Assembly: GCA_036013505.1 (NCBI GenBank)
Contig: CP107851.1
Location: forward strand, 9,596,001 to 9,660,000
Origin: Streptomyces sp. NBC_00510
Lineage (GTDB): Bacteria; Actinomycetota; Actinomycetes; Streptomycetales; Streptomycetaceae
Direction: 5' to 3'
Length of the DNA: 64,000 bases
Shown here: positions 24,127-30,498 of the stretch, piece by piece
How the letters are laid out: the number at the start of each line of letters is the position of its first letter
Position numbering within the stretch: position 1 is the first letter of the stretch
Program-made: the position numbers and the translations under genes
The notes under the pieces: model-generated
Databases searched by the model: none
What the model was told of the DNA's origin: nothing
The model's input: only the letters and a program-made list of their open reading frames with translations

Positions 24127-25365
24127 TCACCGCCGGGCGGGGGAGTCCTCGGGCGGCGTCACCTCGAACGCCTCGACGGCCCCCGGCAGCGGAGGCGCGA
24201 AGGCGTCACGCCGCAGCCGCCGGCCGAGCGCGGTGACCGCGGGTTCGGTGTAGCGGGCCGCCAGGGGCCCGACGACGACCAGGATCAGGACGTACGCGGT
24301 GGCCAGGGGGCCGATACGGGGCTGTGTGGCGACGGCGAGGCCCGCGATGACGATGGAGAACTCCCCGCGTGCGACGAGCGCGCCACCCGCCCGCAGTCTG
24401 CCCCGCGCATGGATGCCCGCCCGCCGGGCGGCGTACCAGCCCGTGACGATCTTGGTTCCCGTGGTGACCAGCGCCAGGGCCAGCGCCGGGAGCAGCACGG
24501 GTGGGATCGCCGCCGGATCGGTGGAGAGCCCGAAGAACACGAAGAAGACGGCGGCGAACAGATCGCGCAACGGTGTGAGCAGACGTCCCGCTCCCGCCGC
24601 GACCTCACCGGACAGGGCGATGCCCACCAGGAACGCCCCGACGGCCGCCGACACCTGCAGTTTCTGGGTGATGCCCGCCACCACCAGCGCCAGGCCGAGC
24701 ACGACCAGCAGCAGCATCTCGGGGTTGTCGGAGGAGACCGCCTTGCTGAGCAGACGGCCGTGGCGCAACGCCAGGTACAGCACCGTGCCCACGGTGCCGA
24801 GGGCGATCGCCAGCGTCACGCCCCCGGCCGCCAGGCCCAGGCCCGCCAGCAGGGTGGTCAGCAGCGGCAGGTAGACCGCCATGGCCAGGTCCTCGATGAC
24901 GAGGACGCCGAGCACCACGGGCGTCTCGCGGTTGCCGAGCCGGCCGAGGTCGGTGAGCACCTTCGCGATGACACCGGACGAGGAGATCCAGGTGACACCT
25001 GCCAGCGCGACGGCGGCCACCGGCCCCCACCCCAGCAACAGCGCCGCCACCGCGCCGGGTACCGCGTTGAGGACGAAGTCCACGACCCCCGACGGGTACT
25101 GCGCGCGCAGATTGGTGACCAGTTCCGACGCGCTGTACTCCAGGCCGAGCAGCAGGAGCAGCAGGATCACGCCGATCTCCGCCCCCACGGAGATGAAGTC
25201 CGCGCTCGCCGACAGGGGCACGATGCCGCCGTGCCCGAAGGCCAGTCCGGCCAGCAGGTAGAGCGGTACGGGCGACAGCCCCATCCGGCCGGCGAAGCGC
25301 CCGATGAGGCCCAGCCCGAGGATGACGGCGCCCAGCTCGATGAGCAGCGCGGTGGTGTCGTGCAT
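24127..25365 (-). CDS. CPA2-family cation:proton antiporter (KhtU-like)
   Basis: Membrane antiporter of 412 residues with about 12-13 helices. Diagnostic segments are GVILLLLLLGLEYSASELV, the WISSSGVIAKVL region, and LAVGAFLVGIAL-like AAVGAFLVGIALSGEVA. It lacks a cytosolic RCK domain, which is supplied by the preceding gene, as in Bacillus KhtTU (K+/H+ exchange). ATG 25365 is preferred because GGCGGGG sits 8 bp upstream; an overlapping GTG at 25371 is possible. Confidence 0.92.
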   Translation of the reverse strand: MHDTTALLIELGAVILGLGLIGRFAGRMGLSPVPLYLLAGLAFGHGGIVPLSASADFISVGAEIGVILLLLLLGLEYSASELVTNLRAQYPSGVVDFVLNAVPGAVAALLLGWGPVAAVALAGVTWISSSGVIAKVLTDLGRLGNRETPVVLGVLVIEDLAMAVYLPLLTTLLAGLGLAAGGVTLAIALGTVGTVLYLALRHGRLLSKAVSSDNPEMLLLVVLGLALVVAGITQKLQVSAAVGAFLVGIALSGEVAAGAGRLLTPLRDLFAAVFFVFFGLSTDPAAIPPVLLPALALALVTTGTKIVTGWYAARRAGIHARGRLRAGGALVARGEFSIVIAGLAVATQPRIGPLATAYVLILVVVGPLAARYTEPAVTALGRRLRRDAFAPPLPGAVEAFEVTPPEDSPARR

Positions 25366-25367
25366 CG

Positions 25368-25838
25368 TCACTGCCCCGCCACGATCGCGGCCAGCGCGTC
25401 CACGCCCTCACGCGTGCCGACCACCACGAGCGTGTCGCCGATCGCCAGCCGGAAGTCCGGTCCGGGGGAGGGGTGCGCGGTGGTCCGCCGCATCACGGCC
25501 ACGACGGAGGCCCCGGTCAGTGTCCGCGCGCGGGTGGCACCCAGCGGCCGTCCCGCGTACGGCGACCTGGAGTCCACCGGGATCTGCTCGGTGACCAGCC
25601 CGATGCCCTCCGTCCGCACCGCCTCCAGCGGTGTCGGGTCCAGCAACCGCGCCAGCCCGGCGGCCTCGTCGGCTTCCAGTGGGACCGACATCCCGCACGC
25701 GTCGGGATCGTCGGCCTCGTAGAAGCCGAGGAACCTGCGCCCGTCCTGGTGGACCACCACCGACAGGTTCCGCCCGGTCCGTGTGGTCACGTCGTACTGC
25801 GTGCCGATGCCCGGAAGGGTCGTCCGCCGTATGCCCAC
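25368..25838 (-). CDS. Antiporter regulatory subunit with RCK_C (TrkA-C) domain (KhtT-like)
   Basis: Soluble regulator of 156 residues. The N-terminal half (TTLPGIGTQYDVTTRTGRNL) is KhtT-like. The C-terminal RCK_C domain is AGRPLGATRARTLTGASVVA and FRLAIGDTLVVVGTREGVDA. RCK_C domains of this kind bind cyclic di-AMP or ions in studied systems; whether this one does is not visible. GTG 25838 has GGGAGG upstream. Its stop lies 2 bp before the antiporter ATG, so the two form one translation unit. Confidence 0.9.
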   Translation of the reverse strand: MGIRRTTLPGIGTQYDVTTRTGRNLSVVVHQDGRRFLGFYEADDPDACGMSVPLEADEAAGLARLLDPTPLEAVRTEGIGLVTEQIPVDSRSPYAGRPLGATRARTLTGASVVAVMRRTTAHPSPGPDFRLAIGDTLVVVGTREGVDALAAIVAGQ

Positions 25839-25926
25839 TCCTGCCTCCCAGGCGACCCGCACTCCACCACCGTGGACGGTGTGCTTTTGACCAGCGACTT
25901 TTACATCCCTATTACGTTCATCCGGA

Positions 25927-25944
25927 GCGTTCTATTCCGAACGC
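25927..25944. promoter_or_regulatory. Inverted repeat in AT-rich region upstream of the antiporter operon
   Basis: GCGTTC-TATTCC-GAACGC (perfect 6-bp arms) follows an unusually AT-rich run (about 25886-25935). It is about 90 bp upstream of the KhtT-like start and 38 bp beyond the ClpX-zinc-finger gene stop. It could be operator or terminator. Confidence 0.35.
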
Positions 25945-25981
25945 GTCGGTCGCGTGGCCGGGCAGCAGGGGGCGGTGGCGG

Positions 25982-26353
25982 TCACTCCTCGCCGGAGAAC
26001 CGTTCCCACGCGGACTGCCGGGTGATCCCGAGGGCTTCGCCGATCCGGGTCCAGGTGACACCGCGGCGCCGCAGTTCCTGCACCCACGAGCGCAGATCGG
26101 CCTCGGCCTGGTCGATGTGCGCGGCGACGCGCGGGATGTGGCCCAGCATCTCCGCGTCGGTCAGCGACGCCCACAGCGGCAGGGGAGGCCCCGGCGGAGT
26201 GCCCAGGCTCCCGTCGATGATCGACGCGGACAGCGCCACGCATTCGTTGCAGATCTGCACGCCCGCGCCCGCGACCAGCTTCTCGACCTCGCGGTCCGGC
26301 TTGCCGCAGAAGGAGCACCGGGTGAATTCGTCCTGGATGCCAGAGGGGGGCAC
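25982..26353 (-). CDS. ClpX-type zinc-finger protein with C-terminal HTH
   Basis: Small protein of 123 residues. The N-terminus is a ClpX C4 zinc finger (Cys13, Cys16, Cys35, Cys38 in CSFCGKP and ICNECV) without any AAA+ domain. After a linker, the C-terminus has a helix-turn-helix (GVTWTRIGEALGITRQSAWE) like those of stand-alone Clp-N/HTH proteins of actinobacteria. It may bind DNA and dimerise through the zinc finger, possibly linking Clp proteolysis and transcription; this is inference. GTG 26353 follows CAGGAG, and two large palindromes lie immediately upstream. Confidence 0.82.
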   Translation of the reverse strand: MPPSGIQDEFTRCSFCGKPDREVEKLVAGAGVQICNECVALSASIIDGSLGTPPGPPLPLWASLTDAEMLGHIPRVAAHIDQAEADLRSWVQELRRRGVTWTRIGEALGITRQSAWERFSGEE

Positions 26354-26367
26354 GGCTCACTCCTGGG

Positions 26368-26415
26368 TTGTCAGGGTTTCCCTGACACCGTAGGGCGTCA
26401 GGGAAACCCTGACAA
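26368..26415. promoter_or_regulatory. Twin 17-bp palindromes forming a perfect 19-bp inverted repeat
   Basis: TTGTCAGGGTTTCCCTGAC (26368-26386) and its exact complement (26397-26415) are separated by 10 bp. Each arm contains its own palindrome, GTCAGGG-TTT-CCCTGAC or GTCAGGG-AAA-CCCTGAC, so there are two equivalent protein sites with centres 27 bp apart. They start 15 bp upstream of the GTG of the zinc-finger/HTH gene, an ideal position for autoregulation. As RNA the unit would also form a very stable hairpin. Confidence 0.8.
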
Positions 26416-26482
26416 GCCGTTCGCGTGCGCCATCTCCCCGCCGGTGCAGGGCGGATGAGGAGGTGTCACCTCCGATGGCGGC

Positions 26483-26516
26483 GGCCCCGACCCTGCCGCG
26501 CGGCGGGACCGGGGCC
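26483..26516 (-). terminator. Terminator-like hairpin downstream of SDR
   Basis: A 34-bp near-palindrome (14 of 17 pairs) centred on GCCGCGCGGC with GGCCCCG/CGGGGCC outer arms, 7 bp after the minus-strand stop at 26524. A smaller repeat GGAGGTG-T-CACCTCC lies just beyond at 26459-26473. Confidence 0.65.
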
Positions 26517-26523
26517 GGCCGGA

Positions 26524-27222
26524 TCAGGCCGCGGGCCCCACGGTCGGGGGCTGGGACAGGGCGGCCTTGACGCTTCGCGCCTGCTCGTCGGCGAGGACCT
26601 CGAACCGGTCGTGGGTCAGGGCCTCCATGGTCAGTTCCGCCACGCTGGCGGCGCTGATCTTCGGCGCGTCCGTCCACGCGCTCAGGTCGGTGTCCACGAA
26701 TCCGCAGTGCACACCGACGACCAGGGTGCCCTGGTCGTGCAGGCCCTTGCGCAGGGCGTCCGTCAGCGACCACTGCGCGGCCTTGGACGCGGCGTAGCCG
26801 GGGAACTGTGGCTGCCCGACCCAGGAGGCCAGCGACAGCATGTTCACCAGCGCCCCACCGCCGTTGCGGGCCAGCACCGGGGCGAAGGCCCGGGACACCG
26901 CCCAGGTGCCGAAGTAGTTGACCTCCATCGCCTGCCGCGCGCCGTCGAGGCCACCCGACAGCAGCCCGGTGGTCGCGCCGCCGATGCCGGCGTTGTTGAC
27001 CACGAGGGAGACGTCGCCCGCCGCCTCGGCGGCCGCGGCTATCTGCGCCTCGTCCGTCACGTCCAGCCGCAGCGGGACGAGGTCCGGATCGGTCACGCTC
27101 TTCGGGTCGCGGACGCCGGCGTAGACCTTGGCCGCGCCGTGCTCCAGGAGCGCCCGGGCGAACGCGTGCCCGATCCCTCGGTTGGCTCCCGTCACCAGGG
27201 CGACGGATCCCTTGATGTCCAT
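26524..27222 (-). CDS. SDR family oxidoreductase
   Basis: Short-chain dehydrogenase of 232 residues. Motifs are VTGANRGIGHAFA (cofactor), VVNNAGIGG, catalytic Ser in MLSLASW and Tyr-x-x-x-Lys in PGYAASKAAQ. It is slightly short and lacks the C-terminal VDGG-type end of classical SDRs, as in the divergent small SDRs. ATG 27222 has GGAAAG upstream. A 23-bp palindromic element about 95 bp upstream may be its operator. Confidence 0.92.
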   Translation of the reverse strand: MDIKGSVALVTGANRGIGHAFARALLEHGAAKVYAGVRDPKSVTDPDLVPLRLDVTDEAQIAAAAEAAGDVSLVVNNAGIGGATTGLLSGGLDGARQAMEVNYFGTWAVSRAFAPVLARNGGGALVNMLSLASWVGQPQFPGYAASKAAQWSLTDALRKGLHDQGTLVVGVHCGFVDTDLSAWTDAPKISAASVAELTMEALTHDRFEVLADEQARSVKAALSQPPTVGPAA

Positions 27223-27316
27223 ACGGCTTTCCTTTGCGACACGCCCTCTCGGCAGGGCACCGGACACAGCTCGGGCACGCGGCCCTTCGGGGTCCGCGGC
27301 GGTTCCAGGCTAGCAT

Positions 27317-27339
27317 CTGAATTTAATAATGAAAGTCAG
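27317..27339. promoter_or_regulatory. AT-rich 23-bp palindromic operator candidate upstream of SDR
   Basis: The element has the pattern CTGA-n-TTT-n-AT-nnn-AT-n-AAA-n-TCAG: most symmetric positions match (CTGA/TCAG, TTT/AAA, AT/AT). It is the only AT-rich spot for several hundred bases and lies 95 bp before the SDR ATG. No dedicated regulator gene adjoins it. Confidence 0.5.
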
Positions 27340-27365
27340 GGGTCGCCGACCGTGGTGACGACGCA

Positions 27366-27393
27366 GCCCCACCCGCGAAACCGCAGGTGGGGC
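27366..27393 (-). terminator. Terminator hairpin downstream of the third SDR gene
   Basis: GCCCCACC (27366-27373) pairs with GGTGGGGC (27386-27393), extended inside by GCG/CGC around an AAAC loop; 38 bp after the minus-strand stop at 27431. Confidence 0.6.
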
Positions 27394-27430
27394 CGGAGAA
27401 GGGGCCGGAGGCGGGGCCTGGGTGTCCGCC

Positions 27431-28183
27431 TCAGAGGGCGAGAGCGCCGCCGTCGATCGGGAGGGTGGCGCCGTGGATGTGGGCGGCGTCATCGCCGGCG
27501 AGGAAGACCACCGCGGCGGCGACCTCCTGGGCGGTGCCCGGCCGCTTGGCGGGGTAGTTCTGGGCGAGCTTCTCCAGCAGGGTGCGGTAGACCTCGTTGG
27601 CCTCGGTGACGGTCGGGCCGGGGGCGACGGTGTTGACCCGCACGCCCTTGGAGGCCAGTTCGACCGCCCAGGACTTGGTGAGCGAGTGCAGGCCGGCCTT
27701 GGTGGCGCCGTAGAGCGCGGCGAAGTCCATGCCGACGACGCCGTTGATCGACCCCACGTTGATCACCGATCCGGCGCCGCGCTCCACCATGGCGGGCACC
27801 AGCGCGGCCGTCAGCAGGAACGGGACCTTGACGTTGACCGCCAGCGCCTCGTCGATCTGCTCCTCGGTCGCCTCCGTCATCGACTGCGGCGGCACCAGGT
27901 AGGCGGCGTTGTTCACCAGGATGTCGATCGGCCCGCCCGCGACCGCCGACGCCTCCTGCGCCAGCCGCCGGACCTCCGCACCGCCCACCGCCAGATCGGC
28001 CTGGACGAAGTGCGCCCGGCCCCCCTGCGCCGTGATCCCCTCGACGACCCCGGCACCGCGCTCCGTGCTGCGCCCGGTGACCACGACGGTGGCGCCCTCG
28101 CGTGCCAGGGCTTCCGCGACCGCACGGCCGATGCCGCTCGTCGAACCGGTGACGAGTGCGGCGCGGCCCAGTAGACGTCCCAT
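27431..28183 (-). CDS. SDR family oxidoreductase (3-oxoacyl-ACP reductase-like)
   Basis: Classical SDR of 250 residues: TGSTSGIGRAVAEA, ILVNNAAYLVPP, catalytic Ser in NVGSING, Tyr-x-x-x-Lys in LYGATKAGL, and C-terminal GATLPIDGGAL. It has the length and layout of FabG-like reductases, but no fatty-acid genes surround it. ATG 28183 is preceded by GGAGG. TTGAC-type repeats upstream and the MarR gene beyond them suggest MarR control. Confidence 0.93.
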   Translation of the reverse strand: MGRLLGRAALVTGSTSGIGRAVAEALAREGATVVVTGRSTERGAGVVEGITAQGGRAHFVQADLAVGGAEVRRLAQEASAVAGGPIDILVNNAAYLVPPQSMTEATEEQIDEALAVNVKVPFLLTAALVPAMVERGAGSVINVGSINGVVGMDFAALYGATKAGLHSLTKSWAVELASKGVRVNTVAPGPTVTEANEVYRTLLEKLAQNYPAKRPGTAQEVAAAVVFLAGDDAAHIHGATLPIDGGALAL

Positions 28184-28264
28184 TGCGCAACCTCCAAGGA
28201 ATGACGGGTACTTCCGCGGGTGGCGGCGCGGGCGAGCCGGACCGGTCGCAGAAGTGATTGCTGC

Positions 28265-28297
28265 GTCAAGTAAATCGAGGAGTGCTTGACCCGTCAA
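28265..28297. promoter_or_regulatory. Three TTGAC/GTCAA half-sites upstream of SDR
   Basis: GTCAAG (28265-28270), CTTGAC (28285-28290) and GTCAA (28293-28297) give two overlapping inverted pairs, including the tight TTGAC-CC-GTCAA. They lie 82-114 bp upstream of the SDR start in an AT-richer patch, downstream of the MarR gene end. MarR-type proteins bind such repeats. Confidence 0.4.
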
Positions 28298-28349
28298 ATA
28301 TCGTGTCGGCGAGGTGGGTTGGCGGTCCGCCGGCCGGGCGCCAGGCGGT

Positions 28350-28790
28350 TCAGGGACGGGGCCAGGGCCGTCCGGCGAGGCGTTCGATGTCGGTGTTGAA
28401 GCGCCTGAGGTAGGAGGCGAAGGCGGCGATGTCCTGGTCCGGCCAGTCGGCCATGACCTTGTCCAGGCCGCCGATGATGGCGTCGCGTTCCTCGTCCAGC
28501 ATGCGGGCGCCCTGGGGCGTGATGCGGAACTTGCGCGCCATGCCGCCTTCCGGGTCGGGGATGCGTTCCACGAGCCCGGCGCGCATGGCCGCGGCGGTCT
28601 GCCGGTTGAGGGTCGAGGCGTCGAGCGCGAAGGCCTCGCTCAGCTCGCCGATCGACATGGGTCCCTGGACCCGGATGCGGCTGAGGAGGATGTAGGCGCT
28701 GCGGTCCAGGGCGCCGGACCTGTGGCGCAGCAGTTCGTGGCGGCTGAGGAGCATCTGCTCGTACTCGACCTCGTGGGTGGACCTGCCCAT
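28350..28790 (-). CDS. MarR family transcriptional regulator
   Basis: Winged-helix regulator of 146 residues: helix-turn-helix GPMSIGELSEAFALDASTLN, wing region ERIPDPEGGMARKFRITPQG, and flanking dimer helices. ATG 28790 follows GGAAG. It is divergent from the MFS pump at 28956 with direct and inverted GATGCAC repeats between, the usual layout for a MarR-controlled drug pump. Confidence 0.93.
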   Translation of the reverse strand: MGRSTHEVEYEQMLLSRHELLRHRSGALDRSAYILLSRIRVQGPMSIGELSEAFALDASTLNRQTAAAMRAGLVERIPDPEGGMARKFRITPQGARMLDEERDAIIGGLDKVMADWPDQDIAAFASYLRRFNTDIERLAGRPWPRP

Positions 28791-28881
28791 ACGTCTTCCG
28801 CCTCCTGCCGTCCGCCGGGCCGCCGGTGTGCGTGTGCGGCGCCCGCTGTCATCCTCGCACAGCGCGTGCACCAGCCACATC

Positions 28882-28916
28882 ATGTGCGTGATGCACTTCC
28901 TATGTACGATGCACAT
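28882..28916. promoter_or_regulatory. MarR operator candidate in the MarR/MFS divergent region
   Basis: ATGTGC (28882-28887) mirrors GCACAT (28911-28916). In between, GATGCAC occurs twice (28890-28896 and 28908-28914), 18 bp apart, about two helical turns. The region is AT-richer than its surroundings and lies 40 bp upstream of the pump's ATG. Confidence 0.55.
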
Positions 28917-28955
28917 CGATCCCGAACGCAGGACCGTCAGGCGAGGAGTGCCGTC

Positions 28956-30410
28956 ATGAACGCCCCACAACCCAAAGCCCGTGCAGGGGGCGTGGTCGCC
29001 ACGCTGGCCCTCGCCGGCATCACCGCCGCGATCATGCAGACGCTCGTCACCCCGCTGCTGACGGAGCTGCCGCAGATCCTGCACACCTCGTCCTCGAACG
29101 CCGCCTGGGTGATCACCGCCACCCTTCTGGTGGCCGCCGTGTGCGTGCCCGTCTTCGGGCGCCTCGGCGACCTGGTGGGCAAGCGGCGCATGCTGGTCGT
29201 CTGCTCGGTGCCGCTCGTGGCGGGCTCGGTGGTGTGCGCCCTGTCGTCCTCCGTCACGCCGATGATCGTCGGACGGGGTCTGCAGGGCATGGGCATGGGC
29301 ATGGTGCCGCTCGGCATCGCCCTGCTCCGTGACGTGGTCCCCGCGGAGAAGCTCAGCTCCTCCATCGCCCTGGTCAGCGCCTCCATGGGCATCGGCGGCG
29401 GTCTGGGCCTGCCGATCGCCGCCGCGATCGCCCAGTACGCCGACTGGCGCGTGCTCTTCTGGGGCTCTGCGGGCCTGGCCGCCGTCGTCGCGGTGCTGAT
29501 CTGGTTCTTCATCCCCGAGGTTCCCGCCGGCGCCAAGGGCCAGCGTTTCGACGTGCCCGGCGCGCTCGGCCTCGGCGTCGGACTGGTCTGCCTGCTGCTC
29601 GCCGTCTCCAAGGGTGCCGACTGGGGCTGGGGTTCGGCGACCACGCTCGGCCTGTTCGGTGCCGCCGTCGTCGTGCTCGCCGGCTGGGGCTGGTGGGAAC
29701 TGCGCACCCGCGACCCGCTGGTCGACCTGCGGACCACGGCCCGGCCCCGGGTGCTGATCACCAACCTGGCCTCGGTCTTCGTGGGCTTCGGCATGTACGC
29801 CGGGATGCTGGTCGTCCCGCAGCTGCTGCAGTTCCCGAAGGCGACCGGCTACGGCCTCGGCCAGTCCATGCTCGCGGCGGGTCTGTGGCTCCTGCCGGGC
29901 GGCATCATGATGATGATCGTCTCTCCCCTGGGCGGCAAGCTGACCAACGCCCGCGGCCCCAAGTTCACCCTGATGTGCGGCGCCCTGGTCCTCGCCGCCG
30001 GGTACGGCCTGTCGCTGGTGCTGACGGGCTCCGCCTGGGGTCTGATGCTGGCGGTCATGGTCGTCAACAGCGGCGTGGGACTCGCGTACGGATCGATGCC
30101 CGCCCTGATCATGGGTTCGGTCCCGCTGTCGGAGACCGCCGCCGCCAACGGCTTCAACGCCCTGATGCGTTCGCTGGGCACCTCGGTGGGCGCCGCCGTG
30201 ATCGGTGTCGTCCTCTCCCAGATGACCACGACCGTGGGCGGCTACACCTTCACCTCCGAGAACGGCTTCCGCACCGGCCTGGTGATCGGCTGCGGCATCG
30301 CGCTGGTCGCCGCGCTCGTCGCCATGGCCATCCCGGCCGCCCGCGCCGCGTCGGGCGACGCCGAGGCCGCGCCGGCCCCCGGGCTCCGCAAGGCGGCGCT
30401 GGACGGCTGA
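28956..30410 (+). CDS. MFS transporter, DHA2-type 14-helix exporter
   Basis: Proton-driven exporter of 484 residues with about 14 membrane segments. Characteristic blocks are AAWVITATLLVAAVCVPVFG, GRLGDLVGKRRMLV (motif A), and GRGLQGMGMGMVPLGIALL. Motif C-like SASMGIGGGLGLPIAAAIAQ follows. Such pumps export drugs or secreted metabolites. ATG 28956 has GAGGAG. Divergence from MarR indicates ligand-induced expression. Confidence 0.93.
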   Translation: MNAPQPKARAGGVVATLALAGITAAIMQTLVTPLLTELPQILHTSSSNAAWVITATLLVAAVCVPVFGRLGDLVGKRRMLVVCSVPLVAGSVVCALSSSVTPMIVGRGLQGMGMGMVPLGIALLRDVVPAEKLSSSIALVSASMGIGGGLGLPIAAAIAQYADWRVLFWGSAGLAAVVAVLIWFFIPEVPAGAKGQRFDVPGALGLGVGLVCLLLAVSKGADWGWGSATTLGLFGAAVVVLAGWGWWELRTRDPLVDLRTTARPRVLITNLASVFVGFGMYAGMLVVPQLLQFPKATGYGLGQSMLAAGLWLLPGGIMMMIVSPLGGKLTNARGPKFTLMCGALVLAAGYGLSLVLTGSAWGLMLAVMVVNSGVGLAYGSMPALIMGSVPLSETAAANGFNALMRSLGTSVGAAVIGVVLSQMTTTVGGYTFTSENGFRTGLVIGCGIALVAALVAMAIPAARAASGDAEAAPAPGLRKAALDG

Positions 30411-30411
30411 A

Positions 30412-30492
30412 CCGCCGCACCGCCGAACCGCAGGGCGTGCGGTGCGGCGGCGGCATGCGGGGTCCCCGGCTCGCGGTGAGCCGGGGACCCCG
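30412..30492. terminator. Double hairpin between convergent MFS and glucanase genes
   Basis: Hairpin 1: CCGCCGCACCGC (30412-30423) with GCGGTGCGGCGG (30439-30450), directly after the MFS stop. Hairpin 2: CGGGGTCCCCGGCTC (30458-30472) with a perfect complement (30478-30492) and a 5-base loop, 7 bp from the glucanase stop. Together they form a two-way terminator. Confidence 0.85.
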
Positions 30493-30498
30493 CCGGTT

